Below, piece after piece: positions 1 through 9,444 of a stretch of 64,000 nt of DNA. The first letter of the stretch is position 1. Each line of letters opens with the position of its first letter. This stretch comes from Blautia hydrogenotrophica DSM 10507 (GTDB lineage: Bacteria; Bacillota; Clostridia; Lachnospirales; Lachnospiraceae). The notes beneath the pieces were generated by a model that worked only from the letters and a program-made list of their open reading frames with translations, had not been told where the DNA came from and did not search any database. The stretch is from positions 1,240,001-1,304,000 of the forward strand of contig NZ_CP136423.1 in NCBI RefSeq assembly GCF_034356035.1. The letters run 5' to 3'. The position numbers and the translations under genes were made by a program.

Positions 1-1
1 T

Positions 2-1915
2 CTGTACTTTATCGCCCACAAGGACAGCGAGGGGAATGAGAATTATAGTTTTGACAGTTCAACAGGGGGCTATGTGCTGAATAAAGAACTGGATGAACTG
101 CAGGAGGATGGCTCCATAGTTCTGACAGGTACGGATGTGGAGACGGCAAAGGCGGTCATAGCCCAAGACGACATGCAGAACAAAGAGAATGTCGTAGATC
201 TGACATTGACGAAAGCGGGTGCGAAGAAATTTGCGGAGGCTACGAAAAAGGCCTACGAGGATAATCGGGACAGTATCGGAATTTATTATGATGGCGAGTT
301 TGTCAGTGTGCCGAATGTACAGGCAGAGATTACCGGTGGAAACGCACAGATTTCTGGGATGGCGGATGCACAAGAGGCGGAAAATTTAGCTTCCACAATC
401 CGAATCGGTGGTTTGAAACTGGAATTGACAGAGCTGCGCTCTAACGTTGTTGCCGCTCAGCTGGGAGAAGAGGCGATCTCCACCAGCGTCGTGGCGGCTG
501 CGATCGGTATGGTAATTGTCATGATTTTCATGATACTGATGTACCGCGTTCCGGGCGTTGTGGCCAGTGTGGCTTTGGTGATCTATACAGATGTTATGCT
601 GATTACTCTGAATGCCTTTGACATCACACTTACTTTGCCGGGTATCGCTGGTATTATTCTGGGTATCGGTATGGCTGTAGACGCGAATGTCATTATTTAT
701 GCGCGTATCCGCGAAGAGATTGCGTCAGGAATCTCTGTGAGAAGTTCCATACAAAATGGATTTAAGAAAGCGTTTTCAGCAATCTTTGACGGAAATATTA
801 CGACATTGATCGCATCTTTTGTGTTGATGTGGTTGGGCTCAGGTACAGTAAAGGGGTTTGCCTATACTCTAGCTTTAGGCATTGTGATCTCTATGTTCAC
901 AGCGCTGGTGGTTTCGCGCTATATTGTACAGGCTCTGTTCGCCGTGGGAGTGAGAGATGAAAAATTCTTTGGAAGAGCAAAACAGCGGAAAGTTATCGAC
1001 TTCCTTGGAAAGAGAAGATTCTTTTTTGTAGTCTCGATCTGTCTGATTCTATGCGCGCCGATTTTCATGGTTGTTCATCACAGCTCTGAGGGCAAAGCGT
1101 TGAATTACAGTCTTGAATTTTCAGGCGGAACGTCTACGAACGTGACGTTTAATGAAGACATGGATATCAAGACCATTGATTCTGAAGTGACGCCTCTGGT
1201 GGAGAGAGTGACAGGTGACAAGAATGTTCAGCCTACGAAAGTGGTGGGAACTAACCAGGTTATCATCAAAACGAAATCTTTGAATCTGGATGAGAGAGAG
1301 GCTTTAAACAAAGCTCTTGTGGATGAATTTGGTGTGGATGAAAGTAAGATCACTGCGGAGAGTATTTCATCTACGATCAGTTCGGAAATGAGAAATGATG
1401 CAATTATGGCGGTGATTGTGGCTACCATCTGTATGCTGCTGTACATCTGGTTACGTTTTAAGGATATTCGTTTTGCCAGCAGTGCAGTCTTGGCTTTGGT
1501 GCATGATGTGCTGGTGGTACTGGCGTTCTATGCAATTGCCAGGGTCTCCGTGGGAAATACGTTTATCGCGTGTATGCTGACGATCGTCGGCTATTCTATC
1601 AATGCGACCATTGTCATCTTTGACCGTATTCGTGAGAATATGCGTGGAAAGAAAAAGAAGGAAGAGCTCAAAGAGGTGGTCAATGCAAGTATTACTCAGA
1701 CATTGACGAGAAGTATCTATACTTCATTTACCACTTTTGTGATGGTGGCAGTACTGTATATCATGGGTGTTTCCTCGATTCGGGAGTTCGCACTGCCGCT
1801 GATCGTCGGTATTGTCTGCGGTGCGTATTCTTCTGTATGCATTACCGGTGCGTTGTGGTATGTAATGAAGACGAGAGGAATGAAAGAGAATAAAGTGGTA
1901 ACTAAGAAAAAATAG
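2..1915 (+). CDS. secDF: Protein translocase subunit SecDF (fused SecD-SecF), 5' end outside window
   Basis: SecD and SecF are membrane partners of SecYEG that help complete protein export, using proton motive force. The frame is open from base 2, so the true start lies upstream. A SecD-type part with the transmembrane motif GIGMAVDANVIIYARIREE near bases 660-720 is followed, from about base 985, by a SecF-type part with its own first membrane segment (RRFFFVVSICLIL), a periplasmic-side stretch, and the matching motif GYSINATIVIFDRIREN near 1590-1640. Both halves lie in one frame, so this is a natural fusion as in Bacillus SecDF. The C-terminus is basic (KKK). A hairpin with a short T run follows, so transcription may partly end before recJ. 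Identification is secure; only the missing N-terminus limits it. Confidence 0.96.
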   Translation: MYFIAHKDSEGNENYSFDSSTGGYVLNKELDELQEDGSIVLTGTDVETAKAVIAQDDMQNKENVVDLTLTKAGAKKFAEATKKAYEDNRDSIGIYYDGEFVSVPNVQAEITGGNAQISGMADAQEAENLASTIRIGGLKLELTELRSNVVAAQLGEEAISTSVVAAAIGMVIVMIFMILMYRVPGVVASVALVIYTDVMLITLNAFDITLTLPGIAGIILGIGMAVDANVIIYARIREEIASGISVRSSIQNGFKKAFSAIFDGNITTLIASFVLMWLGSGTVKGFAYTLALGIVISMFTALVVSRYIVQALFAVGVRDEKFFGRAKQRKVIDFLGKRRFFFVVSICLILCAPIFMVVHHSSEGKALNYSLEFSGGTSTNVTFNEDMDIKTIDSEVTPLVERVTGDKNVQPTKVVGTNQVIIKTKSLNLDEREALNKALVDEFGVDESKITAESISSTISSEMRNDAIMAVIVATICMLLYIWLRFKDIRFASSAVLALVHDVLVVLAFYAIARVSVGNTFIACMLTIVGYSINATIVIFDRIRENMRGKKKKEELKEVVNASITQTLTRSIYTSFTTFVMVAVLYIMGVSSIREFALPLIVGIVCGAYSSVCITGALWYVMKTRGMKENKVVTKKK

Positions 1916-1924
1916 TGATGGGGA

Positions 1925-1956
1925 GGGTGCCGTGCAGTAAGCGCGGCACCCTTTGT
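1925..1956 (+). terminator. Likely intrinsic terminator after secDF
   Basis: GGGTGCCG (1925-1932) pairs perfectly with CGGCACCC (1944-1951) around an 11-base loop and is followed by TTTGTT. The T run is short, so termination may be partial and recJ could be reached by read-through. Confidence 0.7.
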
Positions 1957-2025
1957 TGCGGTTCACGTTGGATAGGGAAGGGAGCCTTCCTCTATCCGAT
2001 AAGAAAAAGGACGAGGAGATGGAAA

Positions 2026-3744
2026 ATGAGAGAAGAAAAGTGGGTAGTCTCGGCAAAGAGAGCAGATTTTCAAAAAATCGGACAGGAATACGGGATAGAC
2101 CCGGTGATAGCCAGACTGATTCGTAACCGTGAGGTACAAAGCTCGGAGCAGATAGATCAGTACTTGAATGGGAAAGTGGAAGACTTGCCATCGCCATGGT
2201 TTTTTAAGGATATGGAGAAAGCTGTAAATCTTATCGAAGCGAAAATACGGCAACGAAAGTTGATTCGTATTATTGGAGACTATGACATTGACGGTGTAGT
2301 TTCTACTTACATATTGTTGAGAGGACTAGATAGACTGAAGGCAAAGGTGGATACCTATATCCCGGACCGGGTGGCTGATGGATATGGAATCCATCTGCCG
2401 TTGATTGAGAAGGCATTGGAGGATGGGATTGATACGATACTGACCTGTGACAATGGGATTGCGGCTTACAATGAGATTGTCTATGCCAAAGAGAGGGGAC
2501 TGACGGTCATCGTCACAGATCACCATGAAGTACCTTTTACAAAGAAGGCAGACGAAAAAGAAGAAGTGCTTCCGCCAGCAGACGCAATTGTGAATCCAAA
2601 ACAACGCAATTGTTCTTATCCGAACAAGAATTTGTGCGGGGCAGCGGTAGCTTATAAATTGATTTTGGCATTGTATGAGCGTTATGGGATTCCAAAGGCA
2701 GAGGGGGAAGAATTCATTGAACTTGCCGCCATTGCCACTGTGGGCGACGTGATGGATTTACAAGGAGAAAACAGAGTCTTGGTAAAAGAAGGATTGAAGA
2801 GACTGGAAAACACTTGGAACTTGGGACTGAGGGAGCTGATACGGGCCAATGGGCTGGAAGACAAGAAAATTACAGCCTACCACATCGGCTTTGTGATAGG
2901 TCCGTGCCTGAATGCCAGCGGAAGGCTGGACACGGCTGCCAGATCTTTGGAATTGCTGAAATCTCAGGATGTGAAAGAAGCTGCTCGGCTGGCTGGTGAT
3001 TTGCTGGCGATCAATCAGAGCCGGAAAGCGTTGACAGCACAAGGGGTGAAACAGGCTGTGGAGATGGTGGAGACGACATCGCTGAGGGAAGACCGGGTGC
3101 TGGTCGTATATCTTCCAGACTGTCATGAAAGTCTGGCTGGAATTATTGCCGGCAGACTTCGAGAGCGTTACTACCGTCCAGTACTGGTACTCACCAAAGG
3201 GGAACAGTGTGTAAAAGGTTCGGGGCGTTCGATAGAGGCCTATTCTATGTTTGAGTCCTTGACAGAATGTAAGGAGTTGATGATTCAGTATGGAGGACAT
3301 CCTATGGCAGCGGGGTTGTCCATGGAAGAAGAAAATGTTCCGAGGCTGAGGAAACAATTGAATGAGAAGTGCAAACTGACAAAGGAAGATTTATGTCCGA
3401 AAATTACGATAGATGTGGCAATGCCCTTTTCTTATATCCGTCGGGAACTGGTGGAACAGTTAGATTTGTTAGAGCCCTTTGGAAAAGGGAATCCAAAGCC
3501 AGTTTTTGCCCAAAAAGGGGTAAGAGTTTTGGGATGTCGTGTGTTTGGACAGAGCCGGAATGTAGTGAAAATGCAGGCGGTGACGGAAGACGGCTGTGGG
3601 ATGGACGCGGTTTATTTTGGAGAGGCCGAACCTTTTTTGGATAGAGCTTCTCAGAATGAACCGTTGTCAGTAACTTATTACCCGGCAATAAACCGATATC
3701 AAGGAAGAGAGAAGCTTCAGGTGATTATACAGAATTACCGGTGA
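2026..3744 (+). CDS. recJ: Single-stranded-DNA-specific exonuclease RecJ
   Basis: RecJ is a 5'-to-3' single-strand DNA exonuclease of the DHH phosphoesterase family, used in recombination and mismatch repair. The 572-residue product has the DHH motifs: DYDIDG at residues 85-90, the eponymous DHH at 165-167, and the DHHA1 motif GGHPMAAG at about 423-430, preceded by SGRSIEAYSMFESL. A C-terminal OB-like part ends with a run typical of RecJ. The frame is open back to 1915, but ATG 2026 was chosen because AGGAG (2014-2018) lies 7 bases upstream and the extra upstream residues overlap the secDF terminator hairpin. It is the usual size for Gram-positive RecJ. The next gene, apt, appears to have its own promoter. 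Confidence 0.95.
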   Translation: MREEKWVVSAKRADFQKIGQEYGIDPVIARLIRNREVQSSEQIDQYLNGKVEDLPSPWFFKDMEKAVNLIEAKIRQRKLIRIIGDYDIDGVVSTYILLRGLDRLKAKVDTYIPDRVADGYGIHLPLIEKALEDGIDTILTCDNGIAAYNEIVYAKERGLTVIVTDHHEVPFTKKADEKEEVLPPADAIVNPKQRNCSYPNKNLCGAAVAYKLILALYERYGIPKAEGEEFIELAAIATVGDVMDLQGENRVLVKEGLKRLENTWNLGLRELIRANGLEDKKITAYHIGFVIGPCLNASGRLDTAARSLELLKSQDVKEAARLAGDLLAINQSRKALTAQGVKQAVEMVETTSLREDRVLVVYLPDCHESLAGIIAGRLRERYYRPVLVLTKGEQCVKGSGRSIEAYSMFESLTECKELMIQYGGHPMAAGLSMEEENVPRLRKQLNEKCKLTKEDLCPKITIDVAMPFSYIRRELVEQLDLLEPFGKGNPKPVFAQKGVRVLGCRVFGQSRNVVKMQAVTEDGCGMDAVYFGEAEPFLDRASQNEPLSVTYYPAINRYQGREKLQVIIQNYR

Positions 3745-3781
3745 TGACGGGCAGGGCCTGTTTAAAATATATAGATTCGGC

Positions 3782-3802
3782 TATAATCTCAAGAGGATTA
3801 TA
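3782..3802. repeat. Short inverted repeat upstream of apt promoter
   Basis: TATAATC (3782-3788) and GATTATA (3796-3802) form a 7-bp A/T-rich hairpin with a 7-base loop. No T run follows, so it is not a convincing terminator. It could be an operator or chance in A/T-rich DNA. Confidence 0.35.
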
Positions 3803-3816
3803 CCGCGGAGTTGGCA

Positions 3817-3845
3817 TTGATTCCCTGGGGAAAAAATGATATACT
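3817..3845 (+). promoter_or_regulatory. Sigma-A type promoter for apt-relA
   Basis: TTGATT (3817-3822) and TATACT (3840-3845) are separated by 17 bases and lie about 40 bases upstream of the apt start. This fits a housekeeping promoter for the apt, relA and downstream genes. Confidence 0.65.
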
Positions 3846-3885
3846 ATTAATATTGCAAAAATCGACAGATAATGGAGGAATGGTA

Positions 3886-4410
3886 ATGAAAAGGTTAGAG
3901 GATTATGTAAGAAGTATCCCGGATTTTCCAGAGGAGGGAATTATATTCAGAGATATCACAAGTGTACTGCAGGACGCGGACGGGCTTGCACTTGCCATTG
4001 ACTCCATGCAAAAATGTTTGGAGGAGATGGATGTGGATGTGATTGTGGGGACGGAATCAAGAGGCTTTATCTTTGGAGTCCCCATTGCTTATAATCTTCA
4101 CAAACCCTTCGTACCTGTGAGGAAAAAAGGAAAACTTCCCTGTGAGACAATCTCCGAAGAATATGATCTGGAGTATGGAAGTTCTGTGATCGAAATGCAT
4201 AAGGACTCTATTAAGCCCGGTCAGAAAGTGGCGATTGTGGATGATCTGATTGCCACCGGTGGAACTGTGGAGGCAGCGGTGAAAATGGTGGAGAAGTTAG
4301 GCGGAGAAGTTGTGAAGATTGTATTTTTGATGGAACTAGCAGGTTTACATGGCAGAGATCGGCTGAAAGGATATCAGGTGGAATCTGTCATACGGTATGA
4401 AGGAAAATAA
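3886..4410 (+). CDS. apt: Adenine phosphoribosyltransferase
   Basis: Apt makes AMP from adenine and PRPP in purine salvage in the cytoplasm. The 174-residue product begins MKRLEDYVRSIPDFPEEGI, the classic Apt N-terminus, and has the PRPP-binding loop VAIVDDLIATGGT at about residues 115-127. ATG 3886 was chosen because GGAGG (3874-3878) sits 7 bases upstream and family members start here; ATG 3880 would leave only one base of spacing. The gene is 20 bases from the RSH gene, an apt-relA pairing widely seen in Firmicutes that links purine salvage to (p)ppGpp metabolism. Length is normal for the family. Confidence 0.97.
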   Translation: MKRLEDYVRSIPDFPEEGIIFRDITSVLQDADGLALAIDSMQKCLEEMDVDVIVGTESRGFIFGVPIAYNLHKPFVPVRKKGKLPCETISEEYDLEYGSSVIEMHKDSIKPGQKVAIVDDLIATGGTVEAAVKMVEKLGGEVVKIVFLMELAGLHGRDRLKGYQVESVIRYEGK

Positions 4411-4430
4411 TAAAGGAGGGTGAATCGTTC

Positions 4431-6740
4431 ATGGGGGAGAAGAACTTGGCCATTGATCAGGAAAAATTAGAGAGTATGAAAAAAGCGGATGCCAATGTAA
4501 AAAAAATGAGCGACTTTACCAGTCCGGAGGTCCTGTATGAAGAGCTACTTGCCTGCGTGAGAAAATACCATCCGTCGGCAGATCTGTCGATGATCGAGAA
4601 GGCTTATCGGATTGCGAAAAACGCTCATGAAGGCCAGTTTAGGAAGTCAGGAGAGCCGTATATTATACATCCGTTGTGTGTAGCAATCATTTTGGCAGAC
4701 TTGGAACTGGATAAGGAGACGATTGTGGCAGGACTTCTGCACGACGCTGTGGAAGATACTATTATGACTACAGAGGAGATTCAGCAGGAATTCGGAGCAG
4801 AAGTAGCTCTCCTGGTGGATGGTGTCACGAAGCTAGGTCAGTTGTCCTATTCAGCGGACAAAGTGGAACTACAGGCTGAAAATTTGCGGAAGATGTTTTT
4901 GGCTATGGCCAAAGATATTCGGGTTATTTTGATCAAATTGGCGGACCGGCTACATAATATGCGGACCTTGCAGTATATGAAGCCGGAGAAACAGCAGGAA
5001 AAGGCAAGAGAGACCATGGATATCTATGCTCCTATTGCCATGCGTCTGGGAATTTCTAAAGTCAAGGTAGAATTGGATGATCTGGCTTTGAAATATTTAA
5101 AGCCGGATGTGTATTATGACTTAGTAGAAAAGATCAATTTAAAGAAGAGCGAGCGGGAAGACTATGTAAACCAGGTCGTAGGACAGGTAAAGCGCCATAT
5201 GGAAGACGCGGGCATCAAAGCGCAGGTAGATGGAAGAATCAAGCATTTCTTCAGTATCTACCGAAAAATGGTGAACCAGGACAAAACGATTGACCAGATC
5301 TATGATCTGTTTGCGGTTCGTATCCTCGTGGACACAGTGAAAGACTGCTATGCTGCGCTAGGAGTCATCCATGAGATGTACAAACCGATTCCGGGGCGTT
5401 TTAAAGACTATATCGCAATGCCGAAGCCCAATATGTATCAGTCTCTTCACACAACTTTAATTGGCCCGAAAGGTCAGCCCTTTGAGATTCAGATCCGTAC
5501 TTTTGAGATGCACAAGACGGCGGAATATGGTATCGCGGCTCACTGGAAGTATAAAGAGTCCTCAGATGGAAAAAAACCGATTGGTATACGGGAAGAAGAG
5601 AAGCTCAATTGGCTGCGTCAGATTTTGGAGTGGCAGAAAGATATGTCTGACAACAAAGAATTTTTGAGCCTTCTCAAAAATGATCTGGATTTGTTTGCGG
5701 ACAATGTGTATTGCTTCACTCCTCAAGGAGATGTGAAGACTCTGCCCAATGGTTCCACACCGATCGATTTCGCATACAGTGTTCACAGTGCCGTGGGAAA
5801 TAATATGGTTGGTGCCAGAGTGAATGGAAAATTAGTTCCCATCGAGTATGTGATTAACAATGGAGACAGAATTGAAATCATCACTTCTCAGAATTCCCAG
5901 GGACCGAGCCGTGACTGGCTGAAGATCGTAAAAAGCACTCAGGCGAAGAACAAGATTAACCAGTGGTTTAAGCAAGAGCTGAAAGAGGACAATATCCTAA
6001 AGGGAAAAGAGATGCTCCAGCAGTACGCGAAGGCGAAAGGCTACCACCTGAGTGAGTATACCAAATCCAAATATATGGAAGCGGTGATGAGAAAATATGG
6101 TTTTCGAGATTGGGATTCTGTTCTGGCGGCCATTGGACATGGTGGCCTGAAGGAAGGGCAAGTGCTGAATAAGCTGAGAGAAGCCTATGAGAAAGAACAT
6201 GTTCAGCAGATTACAGATGAGCAGATTCTGGCTGAGATGAATTCCAATCAAGAAAGAGAACGGCGAAGTAAGACCAAGAGCGGAATTGTAGTCAAAGGGA
6301 TTCACGATGTGGCCGTGCGGTTTTCGAAATGTTGCAGTCCGATTCCAGGAGATGAGATCGTGGGGTTTGTCACTCGAGGACGAGGAGTTTCGATTCACAG
6401 GACAGACTGTGTAAATGTTCTGAATATGACAGAGATAGACCGGTACAGATTGATAGAGGCAGAATGGCAGCAGCCGGAAGACAAGGCAGAGGCTCCGGAA
6501 AAATACCTGGCTGAGATCGTGATTTATGCCAATAACCGTACGGGTCTGCTGGCAGATATCTCGAAAATATTTACGGAGAGAAAACTGGATTTACGCAGTA
6601 TTAACAGCCGTACCAGCAAGAGAGAAAAGGCATCCATAGCAATGTCCTTTGATATAGGAAGCAAAGAGGAACTCAACAGCCTGATTACAAAGATCAGGCA
6701 GGTAGAAAGCGTTTTGGACGTGGAACGAACCACCGGTTAA
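4431..6740 (+). CDS. relA: Bifunctional (p)ppGpp synthetase/hydrolase, RelA/SpoT family
   Basis: This long RSH enzyme makes and degrades the alarmone (p)ppGpp. The 769 residues show the expected order: HD hydrolase domain (HEGQFRKSGEPYIIHP near 66-81; HDAVEDT at 104-110), synthetase domain (GRFKDYIAMPKPN and SLHTTLIGPKG, then EIQIRT and HKTAEYGIAAHWKYK), a TGS domain (DNVYCFTPQGDVKTLPNGSTPIDFAY), a CCSPIPGDEIVGF zinc-finger-like region, and a C-terminal ACT domain (IVIYANNRTGLLADISKI). The conserved His-Asp and Glu-Asp of the HD domain are present, so hydrolase activity is expected. The N-terminal leader before the HD domain is somewhat long. AAGGAGG precedes the ATG. Cotranscription with apt is likely. 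Confidence 0.96.
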   Translation: MGEKNLAIDQEKLESMKKADANVKKMSDFTSPEVLYEELLACVRKYHPSADLSMIEKAYRIAKNAHEGQFRKSGEPYIIHPLCVAIILADLELDKETIVAGLLHDAVEDTIMTTEEIQQEFGAEVALLVDGVTKLGQLSYSADKVELQAENLRKMFLAMAKDIRVILIKLADRLHNMRTLQYMKPEKQQEKARETMDIYAPIAMRLGISKVKVELDDLALKYLKPDVYYDLVEKINLKKSEREDYVNQVVGQVKRHMEDAGIKAQVDGRIKHFFSIYRKMVNQDKTIDQIYDLFAVRILVDTVKDCYAALGVIHEMYKPIPGRFKDYIAMPKPNMYQSLHTTLIGPKGQPFEIQIRTFEMHKTAEYGIAAHWKYKESSDGKKPIGIREEEKLNWLRQILEWQKDMSDNKEFLSLLKNDLDLFADNVYCFTPQGDVKTLPNGSTPIDFAYSVHSAVGNNMVGARVNGKLVPIEYVINNGDRIEIITSQNSQGPSRDWLKIVKSTQAKNKINQWFKQELKEDNILKGKEMLQQYAKAKGYHLSEYTKSKYMEAVMRKYGFRDWDSVLAAIGHGGLKEGQVLNKLREAYEKEHVQQITDEQILAEMNSNQERERRSKTKSGIVVKGIHDVAVRFSKCCSPIPGDEIVGFVTRGRGVSIHRTDCVNVLNMTEIDRYRLIEAEWQQPEDKAEAPEKYLAEIVIYANNRTGLLADISKIFTERKLDLRSINSRTSKREKASIAMSFDIGSKEELNSLITKIRQVESVLDVERTTG

Positions 6741-6750
6741 GGAGTATGAG

Positions 6751-7380
6751 ATGAAAAATTTAGAGTTGCAGAAAAGTGTACTGGGTTCTGTATTTACAAA
6801 CTGTTATTTTTTGATGAACAAAGAAACAAAAGAAATGATTATCGTGGACCCAGCGGATAGCCCGGAGTTAATCGAGCAGAAAGTTCTGCAGATGGGAGGA
6901 AGACCTGTGGCGATTCTCCTGACTCATGGGCATTTTGACCATATTTTGGCCGCCAATGAAGTGAAGGAAAAATATGGGGCGAAGCTTTATGCCTGTCAAG
7001 AGGAGGAGGGAATGCTGATGAATCCTCAGTTGAGTCTCACCTCCTACAAAGACGCGAATTACGTGGTGAAAGCGGATGTACTATTGACAGATCTGGAAAT
7101 TTTTGAGGAGGCAGGTTTCCGCATTCAGGCAATTCACACGCCAGGGCATACGAAGGGAAGCTGCTGTTATTACATTGCAGATGAGAATGTGCTGATGAGC
7201 GGAGATATGTTGTTTTATGAGTCGGTAGGACGTTCCGATCTTCCGACAGGAAGCACTGCTCAGATCGTACAAAGCTTACATAAATTGCTGAAAGCTTTGC
7301 CGGATGAGACAGATGTCTTTCCGGGACATGACTGCCAAACGACGATAGGACATGAAAAGAGGTACAATCCCTTTGTGTAA
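6751..7380 (+). CDS. MBL-fold metallohydrolase (glyoxalase II-like)
   Basis: A 209-residue metallo-beta-lactamase-fold hydrolase. The zinc-binding motif THGHFDH is at residues 58-64, with further ligands in HTPGHTKGS (about 129-137), the aspartate of SGDMLF, and the terminal FPGHD. The small size, without the C-terminal domain of classical glyoxalase II, matches the short YcbL-like hydrolases often found after relA in Firmicutes. The real substrate cannot be told from the sequence; a thioester such as S-lactoylglutathione-like compounds is only a family guess. The gene follows relA by 10 bases and its end overlaps the start of hemZ, so it is part of the same operon. Confidence 0.9.
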   Translation: MKNLELQKSVLGSVFTNCYFLMNKETKEMIIVDPADSPELIEQKVLQMGGRPVAILLTHGHFDHILAANEVKEKYGAKLYACQEEEGMLMNPQLSLTSYKDANYVVKADVLLTDLEIFEEAGFRIQAIHTPGHTKGSCCYYIADENVLMSGDMLFYESVGRSDLPTGSTAQIVQSLHKLLKALPDETDVFPGHDCQTTIGHEKRYNPFV

Positions 7381-8836
7381 GATTGGTGTTCGCTTTAATG
7401 AGAAGAATTTTGAGTATGATGTATATTCTCTGGTGAAAGAATTCTATCCCGGCACTGACGTTCAGATTTGTTATGGGCAGGAGAAGGGCGAAGAATTTAC
7501 CCAGGAAATTTCCGTGTGTTATTGGGAGAACAGCATTCAAATAGAGTATCAGGACAAAGGGCAATCCAAAGATCGAGAGGAGATTGCCCTTGATTGCGCC
7601 TGGGACAGAAAAACGACGAAAGATAAGCTGAAACAGGCGGTGTATTGTCTGCTGAAGCGGCAGACCGGCAAAAGTCAGCCGTGGGGAACCTTGACTGGCA
7701 TCAGACCCACGAAATTGGTGATGGGGATGCTTGAGTCAGGCATGAGTAATTCGGAAATTGCACAGTTTATGAGGGAAGAGTACTACGTCAGCCCTCAAAA
7801 AACAGCCCTGAGTGTGACGATTGCCAACCGGGAGAGAGAGATTTTAAAGGATATCGACTATGAAAATGGCTACAGTTTATATATAGGAATACCGTTTTGT
7901 CCCAGCATCTGCCTGTACTGTTCCTTCAGCTCATATCCCTATAAACAGTGGGAGAAGAGAGCAGGAGAGTATGTGCAGGCCTTGAAAAGAGAGATTTGGG
8001 CGGTGGCCGGGATGATGAAAAACCGGAAGCTGGATACGGTCTATATGGGAGGCGGTACTCCCACTACACTGCCGCCGGAATATCTGGATGAAGTGCTGAC
8101 TTGCATAGAAGAAGCTTTTCCGTGTGAGAGTCTTCATGAGTACACTGTGGAAGCTGGGCGTCCTGACAGTCTCACCAGGGAGAAGCTGGAAGCTGTCCGC
8201 AGACATCCGGTCAGCAGGATTTCTGTGAATCCGCAGACAATGAACGATAAGACCCTGGAGGTTATCGGAAGACGCCATACGGTTAGGGAGACCATAGACG
8301 CTTTTAAACTGGCAAGAGACTGCGGTTTTGACAATATCAATATGGATTTGATCGTGGGCCTTCCGGGGGAAGGCAAAGAAGAGGTAGCCCATACATTGGA
8401 GGAAATTCAGAAATTATCTCCAGACAGCCTAACCGTTCACTCTCTGGCGGTTAAGCGGGCGGCGAGGCTGAATATGTTCCGGGAGCAGTATCAGGAGATG
8501 ACCTTTGAGAACAATCAGGAGATTATGGATATGACTGCCTGGTGTGCCTATGAGATGGGAATGGGACCGTATTATCTTTACCGCCAGAAAAATATGGCTG
8601 GAAATTTTGAGAATGTGGGATATGCAAAGGTTGACAAAGCCGGAATTTACAATATACTTATTATGGAAGAGAAGCAGCCGATCATCGCGTTGGGAGCAGG
8701 TGGCTCGACGAAATTGGTGTTTGACCATGGAAGAAGAATTGAGAGAGTGGAAAATGTAAAGGATGTGGCAAACTATATCGAGCGAATCGATGAGATGATC
8801 GAGCGAAAGAGAATTGGAATAACCACTTATCTATAA
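7373..8836 (+). CDS. hemZ: HemZ-type coproporphyrinogen dehydrogenase-like radical SAM protein
   Basis: HemZ proteins are radical SAM enzymes related to oxygen-independent coproporphyrinogen III oxidase. The iron-sulfur motif CPSICLYC (CxxxCxxC) lies within IGIPFCPSICLYCSFSSYP, followed by MGGGTPTTL and the HemN-like GLPGEGKEE. The frame is open from ATG 7352, but that codon lacks a spaced Shine-Dalgarno site. TTG 7373 is preceded by AGAGG at 7357-7361 and would leave an 8-base overlap with the upstream gene, and it puts the N-terminus close to where relatives begin. I prefer it but the start is uncertain. No other haem genes are nearby, so a role in haem synthesis is not assured; members in haem-less anaerobes may act on other substrates. 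Confidence 0.88.
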   Translation: MCKIGVRFNEKNFEYDVYSLVKEFYPGTDVQICYGQEKGEEFTQEISVCYWENSIQIEYQDKGQSKDREEIALDCAWDRKTTKDKLKQAVYCLLKRQTGKSQPWGTLTGIRPTKLVMGMLESGMSNSEIAQFMREEYYVSPQKTALSVTIANREREILKDIDYENGYSLYIGIPFCPSICLYCSFSSYPYKQWEKRAGEYVQALKREIWAVAGMMKNRKLDTVYMGGGTPTTLPPEYLDEVLTCIEEAFPCESLHEYTVEAGRPDSLTREKLEAVRRHPVSRISVNPQTMNDKTLEVIGRRHTVRETIDAFKLARDCGFDNINMDLIVGLPGEGKEEVAHTLEEIQKLSPDSLTVHSLAVKRAARLNMFREQYQEMTFENNQEIMDMTAWCAYEMGMGPYYLYRQKNMAGNFENVGYAKVDKAGIYNILIMEEKQPIIALGAGGSTKLVFDHGRRIERVENVKDVANYIERIDEMIERKRIGITTYL

Positions 8837-8849
8837 GGAGCATGCGACA

Positions 8850-9398
8850 GTGAAAACACAAAGAGACGATCTTCAGGACCGCTTCTTGGACATAAGTTTT
8901 GCAGCTGAGCTAGAGCATGGAATTGTCGTCAGTAACCTGGCCTATGATGTGGCAAAGGAACTTGGACTCTCTGAGGATTTTTGCTATCAGCTGGCCATAG
9001 CGGGAATGGTGCATGACATCGGTAAGTTTAAATTGGTGCGATATATTGAAGGCGCTGAGGATTTGATGGCGATTGAGGAACTTAGGTATGTGCGGATGCA
9101 TTCTAACTTAGGCTATCTGGTCTTGAAAGATCAGGGGTATTCGCAGCTTGTGTTGGAGAGTGTCTTATATCACCATGAGAATTACGACGGAAGCGGATGT
9201 CCTTCTAATCTGCGGGGAGAGGAAATTCCTTTGGGAGCAAGGATTCTGAGAGTTTGCGACGTATACGCGGCCCTTCGTTCGGACCGCGCGTATCGGAAGG
9301 CTCTAGACGAGGATTCGATTATGAAATTGATGATCGAAGAAATTAAAAATTTTGATATGCGGATATTTTTGGCATTTCAAAGAGTGATACACAAATGA
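8850..9398 (+). CDS. HD-GYP-like domain protein, GTG start
   Basis: A 182-residue single-domain protein of the HD phosphohydrolase superfamily. HDIGK is at residues 55-59, a conserved His (MHS) near 84, the pair HHE at 108-110 followed by DGSGCP at 113-118, and RVCDVYAALRSDRAYRK at about 134-150. This order is that of HD-GYP cyclic-di-GMP phosphodiesterases, but the signature Tyr is replaced by Cys (GCP), so activity on c-di-GMP is uncertain. There is no sensor or receiver domain. The start is GTG 8850, supported by TAAGGAG 9 bases upstream. It sits between hemZ and hisS with small gaps and is probably cotranscribed. Confidence 0.82.
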   Translation: MKTQRDDLQDRFLDISFAAELEHGIVVSNLAYDVAKELGLSEDFCYQLAIAGMVHDIGKFKLVRYIEGAEDLMAIEELRYVRMHSNLGYLVLKDQGYSQLVLESVLYHHENYDGSGCPSNLRGEEIPLGARILRVCDVYAALRSDRAYRKALDEDSIMKLMIEEIKNFDMRIFLAFQRVIHK

Positions 9399-9444
9399 TG
9401 TGCCAGGAGACGTTATAAAACCAAAAAATATAAAGGAGACAATT

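Noticed and set aside
3807..3816. GGAGTTGGCA upstream of apt, matching the last 10 bases of the conserved leader motif.
   Set aside because: The remaining 17 bases, including the A/T hairpin, do not match, and the gene is unrelated to polysaccharides. Ten bases can match by chance.
9399..9444. Possible T-box riboswitch ahead of hisS or aspS.
   Set aside because: Gaps of about 45 bases are far too short for a T-box leader, and no T-box sequence is visible.
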